Assembly (NCBI GenBank): GCA_017623675.1
Contig: JAGAOO010000063.1
Span: 1 to 64,000 of the forward strand
Length of the DNA: 64,000 bases
Direction: 5' to 3'
Source: Lachnospiraceae bacterium
GTDB taxonomy: Bacteria > Bacillota > Clostridia > Lachnospirales > Lachnospiraceae
The notes beneath the pieces were generated by a model. The model had not been told where the DNA came from. It worked only from the letters and a program-made list of their open reading frames with translations, and did no database searches. Numbering within the stretch: position 1 is the first letter of the stretch; each line of letters begins with the position of its first letter. The position numbers were made by a program, and so were the translations under genes. Positions 26,234 to 34,075 of the stretch are shown piece after piece.

Positions 26234-27925
26234 ATGATTATAGGAATTGACTTGGGAACGACCAATAGTTTAGTGGCATATTATACCGATGAGGGACCCC
26301 GGATTATACCCAATCGATTGGGAAAGAATCTGACTCCTTCTGTGGTAAGTGTCGATGGAGAACAGATTTATGTAGGAGAAACGGCACGGGAACGTATGTT
26401 GTTGTATCCGAATACGGCTGCCAGTGTGTTCAAAAGAACCATGGGCAGTGATAAGAAATATCGGTTGGAAGATAAGTTTTTCACTTCCGAAGAGCTTTCC
26501 TCCTTTGTTCTTCGTTCTCTGAAGGAGGATGCAGAGGTATATTTGGGAGAGCCGGTAACAGAAGCGGTTATCAGTGTTCCTGCTTATTTTAACGATGCCA
26601 GACGAAAGGCAACCAAACGGGCAGGAGAGCTGGCAGGCTTGAAGGTGGAACGAATTATCAGTGAGCCAACAGCAGCGGCAATTGCATATGGATTATATGA
26701 ATGTAAGAACGATGCTAAATTTCTGGTGTTTGACTTAGGCGGAGGTACCTTTGATGTTTCCATTCTGGAATTATCCGGTTCCATTCTGGAGGTTCGTGCA
26801 GTAGCAGGGGATAATTTTCTGGGCGGTGAAGATTTTACCAATGTCTTGGAAGATATGTTCTTTGAGAAGTTTGATAAGCTGGAGAAAGATAAGTTAGATA
26901 TCAAGACCCTTCGATATGTTCACAAGCAGGCGGATTTGTGTAAACTGGGCTTTGAGGACAATCGCACTTCCAAAATGAATTGCACTATCGCAGATGAAAC
27001 TTATGAGATGGAGATAGAACTTGCTGAATATGAAAGGAAATGTGAAGATCTGTTAGAACGGATTCGGATTCCGGTGAAAAAGAGCCTCACAGATTCCAGA
27101 CTGCGTTTGTCAGAGATTGATAAAGTGGTATTAGTTGGGGGTGCAACCAAGTTGCCGGTAGTTCGCCGATTCGTAGGAAAATTATTCCGTACCTTACCGG
27201 ATACAACCATCAATCCGGATGAAGCCATTGCATTAGGTGCAGCAGTGCAGGCAGCAATGAAAGAACGAAAGGATTCTATCCGGGAAGTGATTTTAACGGA
27301 TGTATGTCCATTTACATTAGGGACTGAGGTGTCGGTAGAACGGGAAAACGGTGGATATGAAAGTGGACATTTCTGTCCAATTATTGAACGGAATACGGTT
27401 ATCCCGGCCAGTCGGACAGAGACTCTTTATACCATTCGGGATAATCAAAGTGTAGTGTGTGTAAATATTCTACAGGGTGAAAGTCGGTTTGCTGCCAATA
27501 ATCTGTTATTGGGAGAATTAAATGTAGAAATTCCGAAGGCACCAAAGGGTCAGGAAAGCATCGATGTAACTTATACTTATGATGTGAATTCTATCTTAGA
27601 AGTACAGGTTAAAATTAATTCTACCGGCAAGATTATAAAGCAGATTCTGAAAGGACAGCAGGTAGATATGACCGATGAGGAAATTGCTGCCCGTATGGAA
27701 GAACTGGCATATCTGAAGATTCCGCCAAGAGAACAGGAAGAGAATAAATTACTGCTTCTGCGGGGAGAGCGATTATATGAAGAGAATCTGGGTGAGGACA
27801 GAAATATTATTGAACATGCCTTGCGGAAATTTGAAGCAGCATTAAACACACAGGATCCGGCAAAAATCGAATCGGCCAGAAATGATTTCCGTGAATTCCT
27901 GGAGGAATGGGATGAATTGAAATAA
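26234..27925 (+). CDS. Hsp70 family chaperone, DnaK-like, short lid
   Basis: 563 residues from the ATG at 26234; a GTG at 26225 is less likely because it overlaps the AAAGGTG site. The nucleotide domain is intact: IGIDLGTTNSLVAYY, FLVFDLGGGTFDVSIL and VVLVGGATKLPVVR. The substrate domain follows (ILTDVCPFTLGTEVSVEREN, ANNLLLGELNVEIPKAP), then a reduced helical lid. It is shorter than DnaK (about 610) and its partner is the J-like TPR protein upstream rather than DnaJ/GrpE. It is thus an accessory Hsp70, probably specialised. A terminator lies 85 bases on. Confidence 0.9.
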   Translation: MIIGIDLGTTNSLVAYYTDEGPRIIPNRLGKNLTPSVVSVDGEQIYVGETARERMLLYPNTAASVFKRTMGSDKKYRLEDKFFTSEELSSFVLRSLKEDAEVYLGEPVTEAVISVPAYFNDARRKATKRAGELAGLKVERIISEPTAAAIAYGLYECKNDAKFLVFDLGGGTFDVSILELSGSILEVRAVAGDNFLGGEDFTNVLEDMFFEKFDKLEKDKLDIKTLRYVHKQADLCKLGFEDNRTSKMNCTIADETYEMEIELAEYERKCEDLLERIRIPVKKSLTDSRLRLSEIDKVVLVGGATKLPVVRRFVGKLFRTLPDTTINPDEAIALGAAVQAAMKERKDSIREVILTDVCPFTLGTEVSVERENGGYESGHFCPIIERNTVIPASRTETLYTIRDNQSVVCVNILQGESRFAANNLLLGELNVEIPKAPKGQESIDVTYTYDVNSILEVQVKINSTGKIIKQILKGQQVDMTDEEIAARMEELAYLKIPPREQEENKLLLLRGERLYEENLGEDRNIIEHALRKFEAALNTQDPAKIESARNDFREFLEEWDELK

Positions 27926-28008
27926 GAATGAAACTGTGACAGATATTCGAGGTTTCAGATATTCAAAGTTCTAATGTACAAAGTTGAAAAACAATATTTA
28001 AAAGTAAC

Positions 28009-28052
28009 AAGGACAGTAGCTCAAGAGGGGGGGAGAGTACTGTCCTTGCTTT
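28009..28052 (+). terminator. Terminator after the Hsp70 gene
   Basis: AAGGACAGTA at 28009-28018 pairs with TACTGTCCTT at 28038-28047, followed by GCTTTTT. Confidence 0.75.
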
Positions 28053-28386
28053 TTGGGAGTTAAAGTATGTAAATGAGGGAGGGTCTCAACAGAGAAAAAT
28101 GATGTTCGTCGTCTGCGAGATGGGAGTCAAAAACAGATTCCGAAACCATCTCTGTAGAAACCTTTTTATTTACAGTGATATATTAACATGTGATAAAACA
28201 GAATTATATCAAAATATGGACATATTTTGTAAAATTACGCTATTATTGTTAAAAAAGTATGAAAGAAATCGGAATATGTACAATATGGTTTTTTTGAAAA
28301 GAATGCTGTTGAATGCGATAGAAGAGAATTTTATCTTTTTTATGAAATCGTAATAAAAAGTTAAGGGTACATAGAGGGTCAATCTC
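28053..28386. other. Intergenic stretch with no convincing gene
   Basis: Between the Hsp70 terminator and the PspA promoter. An 84-codon open frame (28099-28353) exists, but it has no good ribosome site, is AT-rich and translates to a chain without a recognisable pattern. I see no repeat or RNA gene here. Confidence 0.5.
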
Positions 28387-28415
28387 TTGCGAAGAGGAGG
28401 GGTTTGTTGTATAAT
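28387..28415 (+). promoter_or_regulatory. Candidate promoter of the pspA operon
   Basis: TTGCGA at 28387-28392 and TATAAT at 28410-28415 with a 17-base spacer. A small hairpin (TCATTGG at 28433-28439 with CCAATGA at 28446-28452) follows in the leader. Confidence 0.6.
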
Positions 28416-28497
28416 TTACATTACGTGGTGTGTCATTGGAAAATGCCAATGATAGATACGGTAACTAACATTCATTTTAAGGAGGGTATTTAAGAAA

Positions 28498-29184
28498 ATG
28501 GGAATTTTAAAAAGATTTAAGGACATTATGGCATCAAATATTAATGCATTGCTGGACAAAGCAGAAGATCCGGAGAAGATGATTGATCAGTGTCTGCGTG
28601 ACTTGGAAAGTGATTTGGGAAAGGTAAAGGCAGAAACAGCAGCTGTTATGGCTGATGAGCAGAGAGCAAAGAGAGAGTTAGATGAATGTACTGCTGAAAT
28701 TGCAAAGATGCAGTCTTATGCAGAAAAAGCAGTTATGGCCGGTAACGATGCAGACGCTAAGACTTTCCTGTCTAAGAAAGCAGAGATGGCTAATAAGCAG
28801 GCTAGTTTACAGCAGGCGTATGATTTGGCAGCTGCTAACTCTATGAAAATGCGTCAGATGCATGATAAATTGGTGAAAGATATTTCCGAACTGAATTCCA
28901 GAAGAGATCAGATTAAGGCAAAGGTTCGTGTTGCAAAGGCTCAGGAGCGTATTAATGAAATGGGAAGTTCCATTGGTGGAGCACAGGAATCCATGTCTGC
29001 ATTTGATCGTATGGAAGCAAAGGCAAATGAAATGTTAGATAAGGCAAATGCAATGGCTGAATTGAATTCCAGTGCCGAAGCTGATACGATTGATGATTTG
29101 GCTGCAAAATATGACTCGGCTCCAACTGCAGCAGTGGAAGATGAGTTAGCAGCATTAAAAGCACAAATGGGAATTCAACAGTAA
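28498..29184 (+). CDS. pspA: PspA/IM30 family membrane-stress protein
   Basis: 228 residues, nearly all alpha-helical coiled coil. The start GILKRFKDIMASNINALLDK, then DPEKMIDQCLRDLESDLGK, is the classical PspA/Vipp1 N-terminus with its amphipathic helix. These proteins assemble into ESCRT-III-like rods or rings on damaged membranes. The downstream neighbour (45 bases) is an SPFH/zinc-ribbon protein, the same pairing as ydjF-ydjI in Bacillus subtilis, which supports an envelope stress role. No PspF or PspC is seen, so regulation must come from elsewhere. Confidence 0.92.
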   Translation: MGILKRFKDIMASNINALLDKAEDPEKMIDQCLRDLESDLGKVKAETAAVMADEQRAKRELDECTAEIAKMQSYAEKAVMAGNDADAKTFLSKKAEMANKQASLQQAYDLAAANSMKMRQMHDKLVKDISELNSRRDQIKAKVRVAKAQERINEMGSSIGGAQESMSAFDRMEAKANEMLDKANAMAELNSSAEADTIDDLAAKYDSAPTAAVEDELAALKAQMGIQQ

Positions 29185-29229
29185 TTCATCTATATTAATT
29201 AAGAAGAAAATCAACCGGGAGGATAGACA

Positions 29230-30228
29230 ATGGGTTTGTTTTCAAATCAATTATCAAATGTAGTTGAATGGGAAGAATATCGGGATGATGTGTTATTCTG
29301 GAAATGGAAAAATGACGAGATTAAAAAAGGCTCAAAACTGATTATCCGTCAGGGACAGGATGCAATCTTCATGTTCAACGGTAAGGTAGAAGGTATTTTT
29401 AAGGATGAAGGAAGCTATGATATTGAAACGCAGATTGTTCCTTTTCTTTCTACTTTAAAAGGATTTAAATTCGGCTTTAACAGTGGAATGCGTGCAGAAG
29501 TATTATTTATTAATACCAAGCAGTTTAATATTAAGTGGGGAACACAAAAACCAATTCGGTTACAGGCTCCGGGATTACCGGGTGGACTTCCGATTCGTGC
29601 AAATGGTTCCTTTGATGTGAAAGTCGGTGATTACTTAGTATTCATTGAGAAGATTGCAGGTGTTAAGAAGCAGTATTCGATTAATGAAGTACGGGAATTA
29701 ATGCAATCAATGCTGTCAGGCTTATTGGTACGCTGGATTTCCAAAGTTGGTCAGGATATTTTCAATTTGCAGGCAAATATGACAGAAATTGAAAATGGAG
29801 TAAAGACAGATCTGGACATGGAATTTGTGAAGATTGGTTTGTCTGTTGTAGGATTTCGTATTGATGAATTCTCATATCCGGAGAATATTACCAAGCGTGC
29901 AGATCAGGCAGCAGAGCATTCTATGATTGGCGATATGGGACGATTCCAGCAGGTAAGCATGGTAGATGCTATGACCGGCAGTAATGGAAATGGTGGTACT
30001 CGCGGTTCAGATATGATGAATACCATGATGGGTGCACAGATGGGCATGATGATGGGTCAACAGATGATGAACAACATGAATACGATGAACCAGGGCAATA
30101 TGTCTCAGAATAATGTGCAGAATCAACAGCCGGCCGGTAATGGAGCAATTCCAAAGTTCTGTCCGGAATGTGGAACTCCGACCAATGGTAACAAGTTCTG
30201 TGGAAATTGTGGCAACAAACTGTGTTAA
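29230..30228 (+). CDS. SPFH-domain protein with C-terminal zinc ribbon (YdjI-like)
   Basis: 332 residues. The N-terminal half resembles the SPFH/virion-core-like family (VEWEEYRDDVLFWKWKNDEI, GSKLIIRQGQDAIFMFNGKV). A Met/Asn/Gly-rich linker of about 60 residues follows (MNTMMGAQMGMMMGQQMMNN), then a zinc ribbon with four cysteines in two CxxC pairs: FCPECGTPTNGNKFCGNCG. YdjI of B. subtilis has the same design and recruits PspA-type protein to the membrane. It is the second gene of the pspA operon and ends in a clear terminator. Confidence 0.85.
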   Translation: MGLFSNQLSNVVEWEEYRDDVLFWKWKNDEIKKGSKLIIRQGQDAIFMFNGKVEGIFKDEGSYDIETQIVPFLSTLKGFKFGFNSGMRAEVLFINTKQFNIKWGTQKPIRLQAPGLPGGLPIRANGSFDVKVGDYLVFIEKIAGVKKQYSINEVRELMQSMLSGLLVRWISKVGQDIFNLQANMTEIENGVKTDLDMEFVKIGLSVVGFRIDEFSYPENITKRADQAAEHSMIGDMGRFQQVSMVDAMTGSNGNGGTRGSDMMNTMMGAQMGMMMGQQMMNNMNTMNQGNMSQNNVQNQQPAGNGAIPKFCPECGTPTNGNKFCGNCGNKLC

Positions 30229-30278
30229 CCATGGCAGGATAGGAACTATATAGTGTCAAATACTTAAATCGAATGTAG

Positions 30279-30328
30279 AATCGGGATAGATGGCTTGTTC
30301 CTAAGGCATTATCCCGATTTTCGTTTCT
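30279..30328 (+). terminator. Terminator after the PspA-SPFH operon
   Basis: AATCGGGATA at 30279-30288 pairs with TATCCCGATT at 30310-30319 across a 21-base loop, then a T-rich tail. Confidence 0.75.
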
Positions 30329-30429
30329 TTACTATCCGTTGGCATGGAAAGATGATATACTGGTTTTATGACATGGAACATATAGAAGTGAGTACAAAAA
30401 TGAGTATATAAAGGCAAAGGAGTATAAGC

Positions 30430-32634
30430 ATGCAGGCAATATTAAATCCGCCTCAACAAGAGGCAGTAGAACATATAGAAGGACCCCTTTTGATTCTGGC
30501 AGGTGCCGGTTCCGGTAAAACCAGGGTAATTACCCACAGAGTTGCATATCTGATTGAGCAGGGAATCAACCCTTATCATATTTTAGCAATTACATTTACG
30601 AATAAAGCTGCCGGTGAGGTACGGGAACGTGTGGATGATATGTTGGGGTATGGTTCAGAAAGCGTCTGGGTCAGTACCTTTCATTCTCTGTGTGTAAGGA
30701 TTTTGCGAAGACATATTGAGCGAATTGGTTTTGCATCGAATTTTAGTATTTATGATACGGATGACCAAAAACGGTTAGTGAAGGAAGCTGCCCGTTTTGT
30801 TCAATTGGACCCTAAAATGTATCCGGAACGTCTGCTGATGGCTGAGATTTCAAAAGCAAAAGAGAATTTTATTTCCCCTCATGAATATGATTTAAATGCA
30901 CAAGGGGATTATCGTAAGATGCAGATTGCAAGGGTTTACATGGAATATCAAAAAAGGATGCACAGTAATAATGCCTTGGATTTTGATGATTTGTTGTATA
31001 AGACGGTACAACTCTTTCAGGATTGCCCGGATGTATTAGAACAATATCAGGAACGGTTTCGTTACATTATGGTAGATGAATATCAGGATACCAATGAGAT
31101 TCAGTTTCTGTTGGTGCGTCAGTTGGCAAGAAAGTACCGGAATCTTTGTGTAGTGGGAGATGATGACCAGTCCATTTACAAATTCCGGGGAGCAAATATT
31201 ATGAATATTCTGAATTTTGAGCAGGAATATCCGGATGCAAAGGTTATTAAACTGGAACAGAATTATCGTTCTACCGGTAATATTTTACAGGCGGCCAACG
31301 AAGTAATCCGTCACAATGAAGGAAGAAAGGATAAAACCCTTTGGACAGCTAAGGAAGCCGGAGATTTGATACAGTATAAGCAATATGAAAATGAGCATCA
31401 GGAAGCAGAGCAGATTGCCTATCATATCCTGGAAAATAAGGTTCGGAATAACTTAAATTACAGTGATTTTGCCATACTATATCGAACTAATGCACAGTCA
31501 CGTGTATTAGAAGAAAAATTAATTCTGAAAAATATACCTTATAAAATTTATGGTGGTCAGAATTTCTATGCCAGATTGGAAATCAAGGATTTATTGGCAT
31601 ATATGAAGACCATTGCCAATGGTTCGGATGATATTGCAGTCAAGCGAATTATTAATGTACCAAAGCGTGGAATTGGAGCAACTACCATTGGCAAGATTGA
31701 AGATTATGCCATGAGGCAGGAAATTAGTTTTCTGGATGCACTGTTTCAGGTAGAGGATGTGCCGGGAATAGGAAAGGCAGCCGGAAAGGTTCAGCAGTTT
31801 ACGAATCTGATATCTGATTTACGGGAGGAATTACAACTGGGACTGATGATACAGGAACTGTTTGATGAGATTCTGGAAAGAACCGGTTATCGGGAAGAGT
31901 TGATCGCCGAACATACAGAAGAATCCATGAATCGTGTGGAGAATCTGGAAGAATTGCGTAATAAGATAATAACGTATGAGGAACAGTCGGAACACCCGAC
32001 GTTAGAGGAATTATTGGAAGAAATTGCTTTGGTGGCAGAAGTTGATAGTCTGAATTCCAGTGATGATAAAGTTGTACTGATGACCATACATAGTGCAAAA
32101 GGGTTGGAATTCCCATATGTATTTCTGTGTGGCTTAGAGGACGGATTATTTCCCGGCAGTATGACCATTAACTCCGGGAATCCCGAAGATATGGAGGAGG
32201 AACGCCGGTTATGCTATGTAGGGATTACAAGGGCAAAGGAACGGTTATTCTTAAGCAGTGCCAGACAACGTATGATGCATGGCAGTAACAATTATAATCC
32301 GATATCCAGATTTATTAAGGAAATTCCGCAGGAACTTTTGGATATGGGCGGTTATAAAAAGGTTGTGAATCAGACCTTTACGACTCAGCCGGAGGTATCA
32401 ACGGTATCGTCAATCTTTACGGCAAAGCCGGATTATGGGAAGACCTTTACAGTCAATCGGGCACTGTCTTTGGATTATACGGTAGGTGACCGGGTTCAAC
32501 ATGTAAAATTCGGAGAAGGAACCGTGCAGGAAATACAAAATGGTGGAAAAGATTATGAAGTCACCGTTGATTTTGATAAATTTGGAGTCAAAAGAATGTT
32601 TGCTTCCTTTGCTAAATTGAAAAAACTGTCATAG
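30430..32634 (+). CDS. pcrA: PcrA/UvrD-type superfamily 1 DNA helicase
   Basis: 734 residues, the standard PcrA length. Motif Ia/Q start LNPPQQEAVEHIEGPLLILA, Walker A AGAGSGKTRVIT, motif II VDEYQDTNEIQ, motif III VVGDDDQSIYKFRGA, motif IV QNYRSTGNIL, motif V VVLMTIHSAKGLEF and motif VI RRLCYVGITRAK are all present. The C-terminus (VGDRVQHVKFGEGTVQEI) is the Tudor-like RNA-polymerase-binding domain of PcrA. It unwinds 3'-5' in repair and clears stalled polymerase. Stand-alone gene. Confidence 0.97.
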   Translation: MQAILNPPQQEAVEHIEGPLLILAGAGSGKTRVITHRVAYLIEQGINPYHILAITFTNKAAGEVRERVDDMLGYGSESVWVSTFHSLCVRILRRHIERIGFASNFSIYDTDDQKRLVKEAARFVQLDPKMYPERLLMAEISKAKENFISPHEYDLNAQGDYRKMQIARVYMEYQKRMHSNNALDFDDLLYKTVQLFQDCPDVLEQYQERFRYIMVDEYQDTNEIQFLLVRQLARKYRNLCVVGDDDQSIYKFRGANIMNILNFEQEYPDAKVIKLEQNYRSTGNILQAANEVIRHNEGRKDKTLWTAKEAGDLIQYKQYENEHQEAEQIAYHILENKVRNNLNYSDFAILYRTNAQSRVLEEKLILKNIPYKIYGGQNFYARLEIKDLLAYMKTIANGSDDIAVKRIINVPKRGIGATTIGKIEDYAMRQEISFLDALFQVEDVPGIGKAAGKVQQFTNLISDLREELQLGLMIQELFDEILERTGYREELIAEHTEESMNRVENLEELRNKIITYEEQSEHPTLEELLEEIALVAEVDSLNSSDDKVVLMTIHSAKGLEFPYVFLCGLEDGLFPGSMTINSGNPEDMEEERRLCYVGITRAKERLFLSSARQRMMHGSNNYNPISRFIKEIPQELLDMGGYKKVVNQTFTTQPEVSTVSSIFTAKPDYGKTFTVNRALSLDYTVGDRVQHVKFGEGTVQEIQNGGKDYEVTVDFDKFGVKRMFASFAKLKKLS

Positions 32635-32734
32635 ATTGGTGGAAAAAAATGCAAAATGGAATAGTAATATTTTTATCTCTATGATATAATACTAATATCG
32701 TATGGAATAGAGACTTTATAAGGAGGGTAATTAT

Positions 32735-33004
32735 ATGAAGAATTTAGATGAATTAATTAGCGCAGTAAAAGTTGGCGAATTAATCGGAAGAAAGAAAGAA
32801 CCGGAAGAGAATAAGGTAGTGAAAAAGGTTGTCATTGTATTGGCAATCATTGGTGCGGTAGCAGCAGTAGCAGGTATTGCATATGCAGTATATAAGTATT
32901 TGACACCAAGCTTCTTAGATGATTTCGATGATGATTTCGATGATGATTTCGATGATGACTTCTTTGAAGAGGAAGAACCAATTGAGATTAAGCCGGAAGC
33001 TTAA
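32735..33004 (+). CDS. Small single-pass membrane protein with acidic DFDD repeats
   Basis: 89 residues with a strong AGGAGG site. Residues about 1-28 are charged, 29-55 form one membrane segment (VVIVLAIIGAVAAVAGIAYAVY), and the tail carries three-plus copies of DFDD followed by DFFEEEE. The repeat is encoded by a 12-base direct repeat (about 32921-32960), so its length may change by slippage. Similar small proteins occur in Lachnospiraceae but I cannot name a family. The acidic tail is likely cytoplasmic or extracellular depending on orientation, which I cannot settle. Confidence 0.75.
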   Translation: MKNLDELISAVKVGELIGRKKEPEENKVVKKVVIVLAIIGAVAAVAGIAYAVYKYLTPSFLDDFDDDFDDDFDDDFFEEEEPIEIKPEA

Positions 33005-33046
33005 GTATCCGGTAAGAAAAGAATTCTGTTAGAAAAGCATTCAAAG

Positions 33047-33075
33047 ACGGAACCTGGATTGTACAGGTTCCGTTT
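33047..33075 (+). terminator. Hairpin after the small membrane protein gene
   Basis: ACGGAACCTG at 33047-33056 pairs exactly with CAGGTTCCGT at 33064-33073; the T-run is short. Confidence 0.6.
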
Positions 33076-33148
33076 GACAGAGTGAATAAAGCATTGTTTG
33101 AGCTATCCAAGTTTTTTGAAAAATATACGAAATTCTGAAAATTAGGTG

Positions 33149-33177
33149 TTGACTTTTCTGGAGGCATTCGATATAAT
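33149..33177 (+). promoter_or_regulatory. Promoter of the six-tRNA cluster
   Basis: TTGACT at 33149-33154 and TATAAT at 33172-33177 with a 17-base spacer, about 64 bases before the first tRNA. Confidence 0.75.
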
Positions 33178-33240
33178 AACACTTGCGTTGAGAAAAGGGC
33201 AGTAAAACTTAAGAATGACGCAGATAGATTTTCGTGAAAA

Positions 33241-33315
33241 CGGGGTGTGGCTCAGCTTGGCTAGAGCGCTTGATTTGGGATCAAGAGGTCGCAGGTTCGA
33301 ATCCTGTCACCCCGA
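33241..33315 (+). tRNA. tRNA-Pro (UGG)
   Basis: The acceptor arms CGGGGTG and CACCCCG pair fully, the anticodon loop reads TTTGGGA (anticodon TGG), and the T-arm GGTTCGAATCC is normal. The 3' CCA is not encoded. Confidence 0.95.
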
Positions 33316-33351
33316 CTGATACTTAAGTCAAGTATTCACAAAAGTAAATAT

Positions 33352-33422
33352 GCGGGTGTAGTTCAATGGTAGAACACTAGCCTTCCAAGCTAGATACGTG
33401 GGTTCGATTCCCATCACCCGCT
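33352..33422 (+). tRNA. tRNA-Gly (UCC)
   Basis: Acceptor arms GCGGGTG and CACCCGC; anticodon loop CTTCCAA (anticodon TCC); T-loop GGTTCGATTCC. CCA is not encoded. Confidence 0.95.
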
Positions 33423-33487
33423 TTTTTCTTTCGCTAGCCGGTCATGTAAGCGTTTTGATTTTGATGATTTGGTTGCGATAAGGATGT

Positions 33488-33561
<74 letters not shown>

Positions 33562-33565
33562 TTAT

Positions 33566-33640
33566 GGTGGGTATGGCGCAGTTGGCTAGCGCGCCAGATT
33601 GTGGCTCTGGAGGCCGAGGGTTCGAGTCCCTCTATCCACC
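33566..33640 (+). tRNA. tRNA-His (GUG)
   Basis: Acceptor arms GTGGGTA and TATCCAC, with the extra 5' G (33566) opposite C73 that marks tRNA-His; anticodon loop TTGTGGC (anticodon GTG). Confidence 0.94.
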
Positions 33641-33689
33641 TTGCAAGGAGCAAAGCGTCAGGCGACGTTCCTGAACATATACTTACTAA

Positions 33690-33762
33690 TGGGCTATCGC
33701 CAAGCGGTAAGGCACAGGACTTTGACTCCTGCATTTCGCTGGTTCGAATCCAGCTAGCCCAG
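33690..33762 (+). tRNA. tRNA-Gln (UUG)
   Basis: Acceptor arms TGGGCTA and TAGCCCA; anticodon stem CAGGA/TCCTG around CTTTGAC (anticodon TTG); T-loop GGTTCGAATCC. Confidence 0.95.
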
Positions 33763-33805
33763 TTTGAAGCAGATGCTTCATGGGATTCAATATCATATTG
33801 AATAT

Positions 33806-33878
33806 GGGATATTAGCTCAGGTGGTAGAGCACTTGACTTTTAATCAAGTTGTCCGGGGTTCGAGTCCCCGATGTCTCA
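33806..33878 (+). tRNA. tRNA-Lys (UUU)
   Basis: Acceptor arms GGGATAT and ATGTCTC pair with two wobbles; anticodon loop CTTTTAA (anticodon TTT); T-arm GGGGTTCGAGTCCCC. Confidence 0.95.
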
Positions 33879-33919
33879 TGATTTGAAAGCCTTATGAATC
33901 AAGGCTTGAGCGAAAAGAG

Positions 33920-33953
33920 AAGCACTCCGATAAATGGGGTGCTTTTCTTGTTT
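33920..33953 (+). terminator. Terminator of the tRNA cluster
   Basis: AAGCACTCC at 33920-33928 pairs with GGGGTGCTT at 33936-33944, followed by TTCTTGTTT. Confidence 0.75.
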
Positions 33954-33988
33954 GGTCAACATTTGACTAACGAATATATGGAATTGTA

Positions 33989-33997
33989 TGTTATAAT
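33989..33997 (+). promoter_or_regulatory. Extended -10 promoter candidate for the cellulase gene
   Basis: TGTTATAAT is an extended -10 element; no -35 at the usual spacing. It lies about 80 bases before the cellulase start. Confidence 0.45.
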
Positions 33998-34075
33998 CAA
34001 AATGTGTTTAAATATTTATAGAGTATGGGAAATGGATAGATGTACAAGGATATAGAATAGAAAGAGGAGGATGTT

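Noticed and set aside
28099..28353. 84-codon open frame between the Hsp70 terminator and the PspA promoter
   Set aside because: No ribosome site, AT-driven composition and no recognisable protein pattern; it also ends just before the pspA promoter without operon context.
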